This document shows positions 7,744 to 14,678 of a stretch of 15,712 bases of DNA, one piece after another; within the stretch, counting starts at the first letter, position 1; each line of letters begins with the position of its first letter. Location of the stretch: the NCBI GenBank assembly GCA_900765575.1, contig CAAFRW010000217.1, positions 1-15,712 on the forward strand, in the 5' to 3' direction. The position numbers were made by a program, and so were the translations under genes. Under the pieces are notes generated by a model that ran no database searches, was not told the DNA's origin, and was given only the letters and a program-made list of their open reading frames with translations. Source of the DNA: Bacteroidaceae bacterium (GTDB lineage: Bacteria > Bacteroidota > Bacteroidia > Bacteroidales > Bacteroidaceae).

Positions 7744-7803
7744 AAACGAACGTTCATTTGGGAGGAAACGAACGTTCGTTTAGCCTTGAATGAACGTTCG
7801 TTT
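7744..7803. promoter_or_regulatory. Array of three 16-bp palindromes at exact 22-bp spacing
   Basis: The three sites are AAACGAACGTTCATTT (7744-7759), AAACGAACGTTCGTTT (7766-7781, a perfect palindrome) and GAATGAACGTTCGTTT (7788-7803). All share the core GAACGTTC, with centres at 7751.5, 7773.5 and 7795.5. Each 16-mer is followed by a different 6-bp spacer (GGGAGG, AGCCTT), so the palindromes are conserved while the spacers are not. A spacing near two helical turns puts the sites on roughly one DNA face, as expected for cooperative binding of a dimeric repressor. TetR-family operators often look like this, but no TetR gene lies in the window. The nearest promoter found points away, into the AraC/GyrI gene about 120 bp to the left. 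Confidence 0.7.
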
Positions 7804-7828
7804 CCCCTCAAACGCACTGGAGGGGAAA
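7801..7828. other. 9-bp inverted repeat next to the palindrome array
   Basis: TTTCCCCTC (7801-7809) and GAGGGGAAA (7820-7828) pair perfectly around a 10-nt loop. The left arm overlaps the last bases of the third palindrome. No T-run follows on either strand, so a terminator role is weakly supported. Confidence 0.5.
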
Positions 7829-7951
7829 AATGAGTGTACGGGAAAGGCAAGCTAAATGGAGGTGTATCAAAACTAAATTGTCCATTCTAAAAAGTGACAG
7901 ATTATAACGAATAAAAGCCAAATAATCCTAATAGAACTCTGTTTTGAAATA

Positions 7952-8110
7952 ATGATAATGCGTAACCTTGGTGTGACGTCTCCGTTAGCCTTGATTGCTA
8001 ATCCGGTAGTTATAAAGCAGCATGAGTATAAAAAGGAAGATAATGTATTTCGTGTTGGGTACCTGGGAGGCTCTTTTAATGTCTTTAAGGGTAGTCAAGT
8101 TTCAGATTAA
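7952..8110 (+). CDS. Possible small protein or gene remnant, 52 residues
   Basis: An ATG at 7952 (with a second in-frame ATG at 7958) opens 52 codons ending in TAA. The product includes SPLALIANPVVIKQHEYKK and FRVGYLGGSFNVFKGSQ and is not recognised. Its codons and mixed composition look plausible for coding, but no clear promoter or ribosome-binding site is seen, and upstream in-frame stops make it short. It lies between two imperfect 13-15 bp inverted repeats (TCAAAACTAAATT at 7867-7879 and its near-complement at 8126-8140), so it may be part of a small decayed element. It could also be chance. Confidence 0.2.
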   Translation: MIMRNLGVTSPLALIANPVVIKQHEYKKEDNVFRVGYLGGSFNVFKGSQVSD

Positions 8111-8436
8111 AAGTGGTTCTTTCTTAAATTTGAGTTTTGACCAGTCTTCGAGCCTTAAGTGTGTCGTAGGCTCTGTGAATTTATATCTGAACTCTAAATA
8201 GAATGATAGGCTCCGGGCACACTTCCGGTTTGGATATATGTTCCGGCTTTGCATTATGTATTCAAGCACAAGGAAAGCCGTCTTCCGGACAAAGAACACA
8301 CAGCTTCTATCCCAAGAGCATGCATACGGCTTGTTTGTTTCCTATATTAGGAGACGGATTGTTTCACATATTAGAAGAAAATCATCTCATAATATAGGAG
8401 ACACTTTTCGGGAAGGCATCCTCCACATAAGCTTGC

Positions 8437-8790
8437 TTAGTATTTACGAAAAACCAGACGCGTATCCTCCGAACGGAGAATCAACCGCTTATGTGTCAGC
8501 GTTTCCACTTCAAAGTTCTGTATGGTATCTTTCAGACCCAAAGGTTCTACGGTCCGCTTGTTCGAATTACGGATAGTTATATAGATGGAATCATTCTCAT
8601 AACGATAATGACCGAAGCAATTGTTTCCACCCTTCTGTTTCACATTCACCACATTCACCTGAAAGCTATAATAAATAGATGTATCCACCATCTGCCACAT
8701 ACCGTCGAGTTTACTGTCATAGCCCTCTTTTCCGTCGCATGCGCCGAACAACAGCACACATAACGTCCCTATCCACAATGCTTTCTTCAT
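8437..8790 (-). CDS. Small lipocalin-like lipoprotein
   Basis: The product has 117 residues. Residues 1-18 are a lipoprotein signal ending in the lipobox-like FGAC, so Cys18 is probably lipidated and the mature protein of about 100 residues is anchored to an envelope membrane. The mature part begins with an acidic, glycine-containing tether and then LDGMWQMVDTSIYYSFQ, typical of Bacteroides lipocalin-like small lipoproteins. Alternating hydrophobic stretches follow (HYRYENDSIYITIRN, FEVETLTHKRLILRS), consistent with a small beta-barrel. Its ATG overlaps the TGA of the upstream Wzi-like gene (ATGA at 8787-8790), indicating translational coupling and a shared role at the cell envelope. The exact function and ligand are unknown. 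The family call rests on pattern and size and is moderate. Confidence 0.75.
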   Translation of the reverse strand: MKKALWIGTLCVLLFGACDGKEGYDSKLDGMWQMVDTSIYYSFQVNVVNVKQKGGNNCFGHYRYENDSIYITIRNSNKRTVEPLGLKDTIQNFEVETLTHKRLILRSEDTRLVFRKY

Positions 8791-10250
8791 AAATTAAATC
8801 CTCCTGTTTTACGAATGGTTATCATACCTCCGGTGCTTCTTCCCAACAAATCCCCGGCATCAGCGGCCGCGCTCAGGGTAAAAGTCCATCCCTTCCACTT
8901 CCCGGGCGAATAAGACAATTCGGCCAAACCGTTCCAGTTATTCTCTATATCATCGAAAGGAGTATCGTATGTACCCCAGTTGCGAGTGGCGCTAAGTAAG
9001 AAACGATAGCGCAACCCCTGAACAGGTTCACCATTGAGGCCGACGTGGAAACCTTCTACCCGGTTATTCCGAAACGTCAAGTCATTCTTTCCATTATATA
9101 TAGGAGAAGTCAACAACGGATTTCCCAGTCCCATACCCCAATGCTCCCATCCGGTATATTGGCCATTGTTATAATAGTTATCGGCACCTGTATAGTTCCT
9201 GCCCCAAAGCGCATTATCATTGTAATTCAGAAAGTGGAACGCCCCACTTTGGTCTTTTGTATAAAGATACTCGGCTACCAGCGATTCGATTATCCGGTTC
9301 TTTGGGAAAGTCACTTCCAGTCCTACCAAACAATCTTCCCACATGCCATAGGCAAACTCCATGCCCGAATGGTCTTCAAAAGGATGTTCGTAATACCCCC
9401 GCACTTTCCAGGTAGGGAATCTATATTCAACCGCCAGATGATAACTGCCCAAATGATTACCCAATACATTAATCTGGTCGCTCTCCGACGCATCGCCATC
9501 CCCGTTCCCCGGAAGCAACACTTTGAAGAAATCTTTCAGTTTATGAGGCGTGCGATATACATGTCCGTTAGGATAATAACAGTCGCCTCCGAACTGTGCC
9601 ATCATCTCAATGCCCGCCGTTACGCTGAATGGTATCTTTTCATTTTCCAGCTTTACAAACAGCGCTTTCGAATGATACAAGGCATTCTTCGTATACTTGT
9701 TTTTTCCCTGCACATAATCCGTTTGGAAGGAATCGTCCGTAAAACGGCCATAAGCCAAATGCCCCTTCACATGCAACCAGTTGCGACACCCCGGTATCGG
9801 AACAAAATCCGGAATGGAGATACGCACCTGCGGCACCGGACGGGCGTTGGACGATAAACTAAGTCCTCCCGTACTAAGGGCATCATTCTTCAGTTCGCTC
9901 CCACGCTCCTTACTGCCTATGCTCAACACAAAGTCATGATATCGCAAATCAAGATAAGCCTGTTGCACAAAAAAGCCGGATGTAAAACGATGTGCTCCGG
10001 CCAGTTCCAAGCCCCATGCATACGAAAACTTCTTCAGAGGATTTTCCTGATGAAAAACCCCGGCACTTAAATAAGCCGTATTTCTCTTTATGGAAGAGAC
10101 GCCATATTTGTTTGCGACGAGCCAAAAGGGAGTATGTGCTCCCGTACTTACCGAAACTCCCGTCTCTATATCATATTGTAAATAGTCGGATTGGGCATAA
10201 GTATATATAGACAATAAACTTACTAAACAAAATATCAGCAATTGTTTCAT
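8787..10250 (-). CDS. Wzi-family outer-membrane beta-barrel protein (capsule assembly type)
   Basis: The product has 487 residues. Residues 1-19 form a Sec signal peptide with likely cleavage after TYA. The mature chain has the repeated amphipathic strands, aromatic girdles and glycine/asparagine-rich turns of an outer-membrane barrel. The early segment SVSTGAHTPFWLVANKYG and the later SIPDFVPIPGCRNWLHVKG are typical of Caps_assemb_Wzi proteins, and the length fits the family. In E. coli, Wzi attaches group 1 capsule to the cell surface; the many Bacteroides homologues are often not beside capsule genes and their substrate is unknown. No capsule or polysaccharide biosynthesis gene appears here, so the surface glycan partner is undefined. 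The gene leads a two-gene unit with the downstream lipoprotein through an ATGA overlap, and is divergent from the CorC-type gene. Confidence 0.88.
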   Translation of the reverse strand: MKQLLIFCLVSLLSIYTYAQSDYLQYDIETGVSVSTGAHTPFWLVANKYGVSSIKRNTAYLSAGVFHQENPLKKFSYAWGLELAGAHRFTSGFFVQQAYLDLRYHDFVLSIGSKERGSELKNDALSTGGLSLSSNARPVPQVRISIPDFVPIPGCRNWLHVKGHLAYGRFTDDSFQTDYVQGKNKYTKNALYHSKALFVKLENEKIPFSVTAGIEMMAQFGGDCYYPNGHVYRTPHKLKDFFKVLLPGNGDGDASESDQINVLGNHLGSYHLAVEYRFPTWKVRGYYEHPFEDHSGMEFAYGMWEDCLVGLEVTFPKNRIIESLVAEYLYTKDQSGAFHFLNYNDNALWGRNYTGADNYYNNGQYTGWEHWGMGLGNPLLTSPIYNGKNDLTFRNNRVEGFHVGLNGEPVQGLRYRFLLSATRNWGTYDTPFDDIENNWNGLAELSYSPGKWKGWTFTLSAAADAGDLLGRSTGGMITIRKTGGFNL

Positions 10251-10289
10251 TATACAAGCTAAATTGATTTAAGAATAAATAGAATTCTG

Positions 10290-10297
10290 CAAATTTA
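10290..10297 (-). promoter_or_regulatory. -7 promoter box of the Wzi-lipoprotein operon
   Basis: The minus strand reads TAAATTTG, matching TAnnTTTG. Transcription would start near 10283, about 33 nt before the ATG at 10250. The -33 region is A/T-rich without a clear TTTG. Confidence 0.5.
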
Positions 10298-10406
10298 ACA
10301 ATAAGCTCAGATATACTTTATAAATAAAGAATTCTTTTTCTATTTTTTAAACAACGCGGCTCTTATTTACTGTTTACCTAAAAAAAATTAAAAAAGAACA
10401 ACTTCC

Positions 10407-10438
10407 TTTTTATTCATACTTCTATCTCTCTATCTTTG
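10407..10438 (+). promoter_or_regulatory. Promoter of the CorC/HlyC-type gene
   Basis: TATCTTTG at 10431-10438 matches the -7 consensus, and TTTT at 10407-10410 lies 20 bp upstream as a weak -33 element. Transcription would start around 10445, leaving a leader of only about 10 nt before the ATG at 10456. Confidence 0.65.
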
Positions 10439-10455
10439 GAACACAAATTTAGTAT

Positions 10456-11721
10456 ATGAACGAGATTATTATTATTCTGTTACTTATCGTACTTAACGGA
10501 GTTTTCTCCATGTCGGAAATAGCCTTAATATCAGCACGCAAGTCGAAATTGTCGAGTGATGCGAAGAAAGGAAGTAAAACAGCTAAAGCGGCATTGGATT
10601 TAGCCAATGAACCCGACCGTTTTTTGTCAACCATTCAAATCGGTATTACTTTAATCGGTATCCTTACCGGTATCTACTCAGGAGATGTATTAGCCAAAGA
10701 CTTTTCGAACATCCTACTCTCTTGGGGTGTTGCCGTAAAATATGCCTATCCGTTGGCACAGGTACTTATTATTGTGGTAGTTACCTATCTGTCCATTGTA
10801 ATGGGAGAACTTGTTCCGAAACGTATCGGGCTCAATCTGGCAGACTCTGCCGCTAAATTTATAGCCATCCCCATGAGGGTTCTTTCCTGGATTGCTATGC
10901 CTTTTGTGTGGATTCTGTCTCATAGTACAGTTTTATTAATAAGAGTACTCGGACTGTCCAAATCGGCAAGTAAGGTTACGGAGGATGAAATTAAATCTAT
11001 CATTCAAGAAGGAACCGACTCCGGAGAGGTGCAAGAGGTGGAACAAGATATTATGGAACGTGTACTGGTGTTGGGCGACTTAAAAATATCCTCCATCATG
11101 ACGCATCGCAAAGATTTGGTCACCTTAGACATACATGCTACAAAAGAGGAAATAGAAAAAACGATTGAGGAAAATACCTTTGAAGTATATCCGGTGGTAG
11201 ACAGAGATTTAGAGAATATAAAAGGGATGGTTTATCTGAAGGATTTAGCTATCAAACTGGGAAAACCCGAATTCCAGCTTTCCGCCATCGTACGTCCCGT
11301 CACATTCTATCCGGAAAACATGACTGTATACAAAGTATTGGAACAGATGAAGTCTACCCAAATCAACCGGGCTTTCGTTTGCGACGAATTCGGTAGCGTG
11401 GAAGGGCTGATTACTTTGCGAGACATCTTTGAAGGATTAGTCGGAAGCATTGACGAACTGCATCAAGAACCGGACATCATAAAGCGCAAAGACAAACCGG
11501 GATGGTTAGTGGACGGACAATGTCCGATATATGATTTTCTCGCCTACTTCAATCAGGAAGAGCTCTATACTCCTTGCGACTATAGTACAGTCAGCGGTCT
11601 GATTCTGGAACAATTAGAACACATTCCACATGCCGGAGAAACTCTCTGTTGGCACAACTTCACATTCGAAATTGTGGATATGGATGGTATCCGCATTGAT
11701 AAAATACTAGTTACCCAATAA
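10456..11721 (+). CDS. CorC/HlyC-family membrane protein with CNNM and CBS domains
   Basis: The product has 421 residues. The N-terminal CNNM/DUF21 membrane domain has hydrophobic segments at about 3-22, 58-75, 97-118 and 134-160. It carries the family motifs NGVFSMSEIALISARKSKL (14-32) and GELVPKRIG (117-125). A CBS-domain pair, which usually binds ATP or adenylates, fills about 214-330 (MTHRKDLVTLD; FEGLVGSIDELH at its end). A CorC_HlyC-type C-terminal domain lies at 345-420. Members of this inner-membrane family export Mg2+ or Na+, or support Mg2+/Co2+ efflux; older annotations say haemolysin, which is misleading. It is monocistronic by context: divergent from the Wzi gene and convergent with the hybrid kinase gene. 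The family is confident, the ion not determined. Confidence 0.93.
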   Translation: MNEIIIILLLIVLNGVFSMSEIALISARKSKLSSDAKKGSKTAKAALDLANEPDRFLSTIQIGITLIGILTGIYSGDVLAKDFSNILLSWGVAVKYAYPLAQVLIIVVVTYLSIVMGELVPKRIGLNLADSAAKFIAIPMRVLSWIAMPFVWILSHSTVLLIRVLGLSKSASKVTEDEIKSIIQEGTDSGEVQEVEQDIMERVLVLGDLKISSIMTHRKDLVTLDIHATKEEIEKTIEENTFEVYPVVDRDLENIKGMVYLKDLAIKLGKPEFQLSAIVRPVTFYPENMTVYKVLEQMKSTQINRAFVCDEFGSVEGLITLRDIFEGLVGSIDELHQEPDIIKRKDKPGWLVDGQCPIYDFLAYFNQEELYTPCDYSTVSGLILEQLEHIPHAGETLCWHNFTFEIVDMDGIRIDKILVTQ

Positions 11722-11737
11722 GATGAGCTCACGAATA

Positions 11738-11826
11738 AAATGATGGATTGGATAAAAGAATCCAACCCATCATTCATGAATCTAAAGCTTTATAAAATAG
11801 GTAAATTCACTCCCGAAGGAGCACTA
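11738..11826 (-). ncRNA. Candidate small RNA in the 3' region of the hybrid kinase gene
   Basis: On the minus strand a perfect -7 box TACCTTTG (11839-11832) with a -33-like TGTG 21 bp upstream would start a transcript near 11826. That transcript would run through a small CTCC-TTCG-GGAG hairpin (about 11812-11823) and end at the strong hairpin at 11773-11740 with its T-run. The predicted RNA is about 85-90 nt and lies wholly between genes. This is prediction from signals only; the same hairpin may simply end the kinase mRNA. Confidence 0.3.
11740..11773. terminator. Bidirectional terminator between convergent genes
   Basis: ATGATGG, one mismatched base and TTGGAT (11740-11753) pair with ATCCAA, C and CCATCAT (11760-11773) around a 6-nt loop, giving 13 of 14 pairs. 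On the minus strand TTTTATT overlaps and follows the stem, fitting termination of the transcript from the hybrid kinase side. On the plus strand it begins 19 nt after the CorC-type stop codon but lacks a T-run. Confidence 0.7.
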
Positions 11827-11905
11827 AAAAACAAAGGTACTGTTCGTCCGTCATAACTCTCACAGCCACATACCGGAAGAACTACGTATCAAAAAAACAA
11901 AGGTA
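11826..11905 (-). repeat. 14-bp direct repeat containing two -7-like boxes
   Basis: The minus strand carries TACCTTTGTTTTTT twice, at 11905-11892 and 11839-11826, 66 bp apart. Each copy holds a perfect TAnnTTTG. The copy nearer the hybrid kinase gene has TTTG 24 bp upstream (11933-11930), a longer spacer than usual. Both lie downstream of the kinase gene stop codon. Confidence 0.6.
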
Positions 11906-11912
11906 TTTCTTA

Positions 11913-14639
11913 TTAATTATCATTCCTAACAAAGAGGTCAAGCAACTGACTCTTCTTCACCGGTTTGGTTAAGAATGCGTTACATCCGGCCTCTAAAGCA
12001 CTCACTCTGTCCGAATCAAAGGCATTGGCGGTCAGCGCAACAATAGGTATATTCATATTGAATTCCCGAATCTTACGTGTAGCTTCCAGACCTCCCATAA
12101 TCGGCATATTCATATCCATAATAACAAAATCAAATGTTCCTTCGAGCACGCATTGTACGGCCTCTATTCCATTACATACCCTGCTAAGATTGAAACCTTT
12201 AAGAATGTTTTTGACCAACAAATAGTTGCTGTCGTTATCTTCGGCCAACAAAATCTTGAAATCCTTTTCAGTAGTATCTTTGAATACAGGCAACTGCGAC
12301 GAAGAGCCGGAGTCGTTCTTTCCGCCATTATCATCGAGCATTTCTATTTCACAAGGTATCCAAGCCCAGAATGTAGAGCCTACGTTTGGTTCCGATTTAA
12401 AACCTATCTCTCCTTCAGCACTATCTATAATCGCTTTGGAAATAGCCAGCCCCAATCCGGTACCTTGAGCAAAATCGTTCAGTTTCTGGAAACGTCCGAA
12501 TACCCTATCTTGCAGTTCGTATGGAATACCCACTCCGGAATCTTCCACATAAATCCGTATACCTCCTTTCTCGATAGAATATCCCATCTTGATATACCCC
12601 GTTTTGGTACATTTAACTGCATTCGTTAAAAAGTTCATCCACACTTGCTTGAGGCGGTTTGGGTCTAAAAAGACAGAACAGTCCGGTCCTAAAGCAGAAT
12701 GGAACTCAACCTCCGGATTAGTGATTTTTTGTTGAATCGTAGCAGACAACTCACTGCATATTTTACGCAGATTAAATTTCTCCCGTTTGCGTTCAAGGAT
12801 TCCTGCCTCAATCTTCGAAAGGTCCAGAATATCATTGATTAAACGGAGCAGTAATTCATTATTAAATTCAATAATATCCATATACTCTCTTTTTTCAGTT
12901 TCATCTTCACAGTCGACTAATAGTTCGGAGAATCCTACAATCGCATTTAAAGGCGTACGTATCTCATGGCTCATATTAGCCAGGAAAGCAGATTTTATCT
13001 TATCCGAGAGCTCTGCTTTTTCTTTCAGGGCTTTTAATTCATTGGCCATTTTCTCCCATTTCGTATTGTTGTATGCAATACCTGTGTAACGGGTTACCGC
13101 CCCTTTCTTATTCCTTTCGGCAGGAATTCCGGTTATAATGAGAGTCTGCCACTCCTTATCCCATTTAGTTCTGGAACGATATTGGAAATTAAATTCCTTG
13201 TTCATTCCCTGAGACATCTCTTCGAAATAAGCACGAACCGCATTCACATCATCAGGATAAGTAACAAGCAAATAGTCTTCCAATGAAATTTCCTTTTCCG
13301 GATTATAATCATTTACCGGGTCGTTAAATGCTTGGAATCGTTTTGTTTCCAAATCAAAAACCCAATAAGACATACCTACGGTTTTAAAGGTAAGCTCCAT
13401 CCGATAGTTGCGCTCTCTAAGTTCCTCGTCCAATTGGTGCTGCTTGGAAATATTCTGGCGGAACCCGGTAAAACGGGTCACATTCCCCTTATCATCCTTC
13501 TCAAAAGGTACACCTATTACATTACAATATTGCCAAGAGTTATCATATTTGGTTTGCATACGACACACAAAATCAATATTCATTTCCTTTCCCATCGTCA
13601 TCGACTGAAGGGCATCCCAAGCAATAGACTGGTCTTCCGGATGGATGACATTCAAGTATTCCTGCAATGTCAGTAATCTATCCGACCTGTAATCGTTTAC
13701 CGGATCATTATAAGATTCAAAACGATGGGTACGTACATCAAAATCCCAATGAACAATATTACTGACCTTCATTGCCATTTCACGTTTGGCAATCAGTTCC
13801 TGTGCCTTCTTGGCTATCCGTATCCGTTCCGTCACATCCACCTGTGTTCCGATAATCAGCAGTTTACCCCTATGCTCAGACGAAAGACGCATCCGGCTTT
13901 CATAATAACGATATTGATTCTGACGTTCATCAAACGCACGTATGGTTATCTGTCCCTGCTCTACTTCATTCTTAACCAACCGATTAAAAAGCTCCGACAA
14001 GGTTTCATAATCCTGAGGATGGAGTATCTCTTTCAACTCTTCCAATTTCATTCCATTCTCTGCGATAGTATCTCCATACAATGAACTGAACAGATTATTT
14101 TGTAAATCATATACCCACGAAGACATATTGGCAGCTTCCATAGCCATTTCCAAGTTTTTCTTGCTTTCTTCCGTCCGGAAGTCAGCCTCTTTGGTAGCAG
14201 TCACATCATTTGTAAGCAGCATGTGTCCCATAAGTATTCCTTTTCTATTACGAATTGGAACAATTTTCACCTCGTAAATAATGGTATTCTGACGGCTGGA
14301 AGAAAAGTATTCTCTATTTACCCTATCAAAGTCATACTCAAACTCTAAAGTAATTTCTTCTCCCGATTTTATACGGCCTTCAAGAACCTCATCCATATAC
14401 GGGCTATCAAAAAGGTTTACTTTATTAATAACAGATGATTTATCTTCGACTCCATATATATCTAATGCGCGAGGATTAATAGCACGCAAAATTCCTTCGG
14501 CATCATAGATTTCAACGCCCATCGGCAAGCAAGCATAAACACTCTCCGGAAATAGAATCTGTTCCGTAAGCAATTCTGACATATTGCTCTCAAAACAGGC
14601 TTTGCTATCTTTCAGAGAATCTTCCTTTTTTTGTTCCAT
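11913..14639 (-). CDS. Soluble PAS-domain hybrid histidine kinase with terminal receiver
   Basis: The product has 908 residues and no signal peptide or membrane segment, so it senses an intracellular cue. Four PAS-like regions span about 34-148, 165-270, 288-398 and 412-526. The last two are clear duplicates sharing FNDPVNDY-type and YNDPVNDY-type segments (309-317, 438-445), a following LQEYL/LEDYL, and HPEDQ/YPDDV. A short helix leads to HisKA with His558 (NMSHEIRTPL), then the ATPase domain with Asn673 (NAVKCT, where Phe is usual in place of Cys), DSGVGIP (700-706) and GTGLGLA (726-732). The receiver has Glu800/Asp801, phosphoacceptor Asp842 (FVIMDMNMP) and Lys892. There is no DNA-binding output after the receiver, so phosphate must pass to a separate protein or the receiver must tune the kinase. 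The ATG at 14637-14639 lies 38 bp after the AraC gene, with no promoter seen between, so the two are probably co-transcribed. The stimulus is unknown. Confidence 0.93.
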   Translation of the reverse strand: MEQKKEDSLKDSKACFESNMSELLTEQILFPESVYACLPMGVEIYDAEGILRAINPRALDIYGVEDKSSVINKVNLFDSPYMDEVLEGRIKSGEEITLEFEYDFDRVNREYFSSSRQNTIIYEVKIVPIRNRKGILMGHMLLTNDVTATKEADFRTEESKKNLEMAMEAANMSSWVYDLQNNLFSSLYGDTIAENGMKLEELKEILHPQDYETLSELFNRLVKNEVEQGQITIRAFDERQNQYRYYESRMRLSSEHRGKLLIIGTQVDVTERIRIAKKAQELIAKREMAMKVSNIVHWDFDVRTHRFESYNDPVNDYRSDRLLTLQEYLNVIHPEDQSIAWDALQSMTMGKEMNIDFVCRMQTKYDNSWQYCNVIGVPFEKDDKGNVTRFTGFRQNISKQHQLDEELRERNYRMELTFKTVGMSYWVFDLETKRFQAFNDPVNDYNPEKEISLEDYLLVTYPDDVNAVRAYFEEMSQGMNKEFNFQYRSRTKWDKEWQTLIITGIPAERNKKGAVTRYTGIAYNNTKWEKMANELKALKEKAELSDKIKSAFLANMSHEIRTPLNAIVGFSELLVDCEDETEKREYMDIIEFNNELLLRLINDILDLSKIEAGILERKREKFNLRKICSELSATIQQKITNPEVEFHSALGPDCSVFLDPNRLKQVWMNFLTNAVKCTKTGYIKMGYSIEKGGIRIYVEDSGVGIPYELQDRVFGRFQKLNDFAQGTGLGLAISKAIIDSAEGEIGFKSEPNVGSTFWAWIPCEIEMLDDNGGKNDSGSSSQLPVFKDTTEKDFKILLAEDNDSNYLLVKNILKGFNLSRVCNGIEAVQCVLEGTFDFVIMDMNMPIMGGLEATRKIREFNMNIPIVALTANAFDSDRVSALEAGCNAFLTKPVKKSQLLDLFVRNDN

Positions 14640-14678
14640 ATTTATTATATGATGTTTTTTATATAATACACTACAACT

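Larger units (their letters stand above)
7729..7839. repeat. Imperfect inverted repeat flanking the palindrome array
   Basis: GTACACCCGTTTTT at 7729-7742 and AAAAATGAGTGTAC at 7826-7839 are inverted copies matching at 11 of 14 positions (GTACAC, three variable bases, then five T). They bracket the three palindromes. The right arm overlaps another hairpin. Confidence 0.5.
7620..8436. other. Long intergenic region without a convincing gene
   Basis: These 817 bp between two minus-strand genes hold a triple palindrome array (7744-7803), flanking inverted repeats, and one possible 52-residue reading frame (7952-8110). Beyond 8110 there is a 10-bp inverted repeat (TCCTATATTA at 8340-8349 and TAATATAGGA at 8390-8399). 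Open frames of 64-65 residues around 8102-8397 on both strands lack recognisable domains. The length is unusual against the 38-205 bp gaps elsewhere in the window and may reflect a decayed gene or element. Confidence 0.6.

Noticed and set aside
7801..7828. GC-containing hairpin as an intrinsic terminator
   Set aside because: No T-run follows on either strand and no gene ends beside it.
8102..8397. Overlapping frames of 64-65 residues on both strands
   Set aside because: They have no domain, promoter or ribosome-binding site that supports them, and they compete with each other over the same bases.
9045..9857. 270-residue open frame on the plus strand
   Set aside because: It lies wholly antisense to the Wzi-like gene, has no recognisable domain and has a composition typical of an antisense shadow.
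12153..12629. 158-residue open frame on the plus strand
   Set aside because: It is antisense to the ATPase and receiver domains of the hybrid kinase, with no coding signature.
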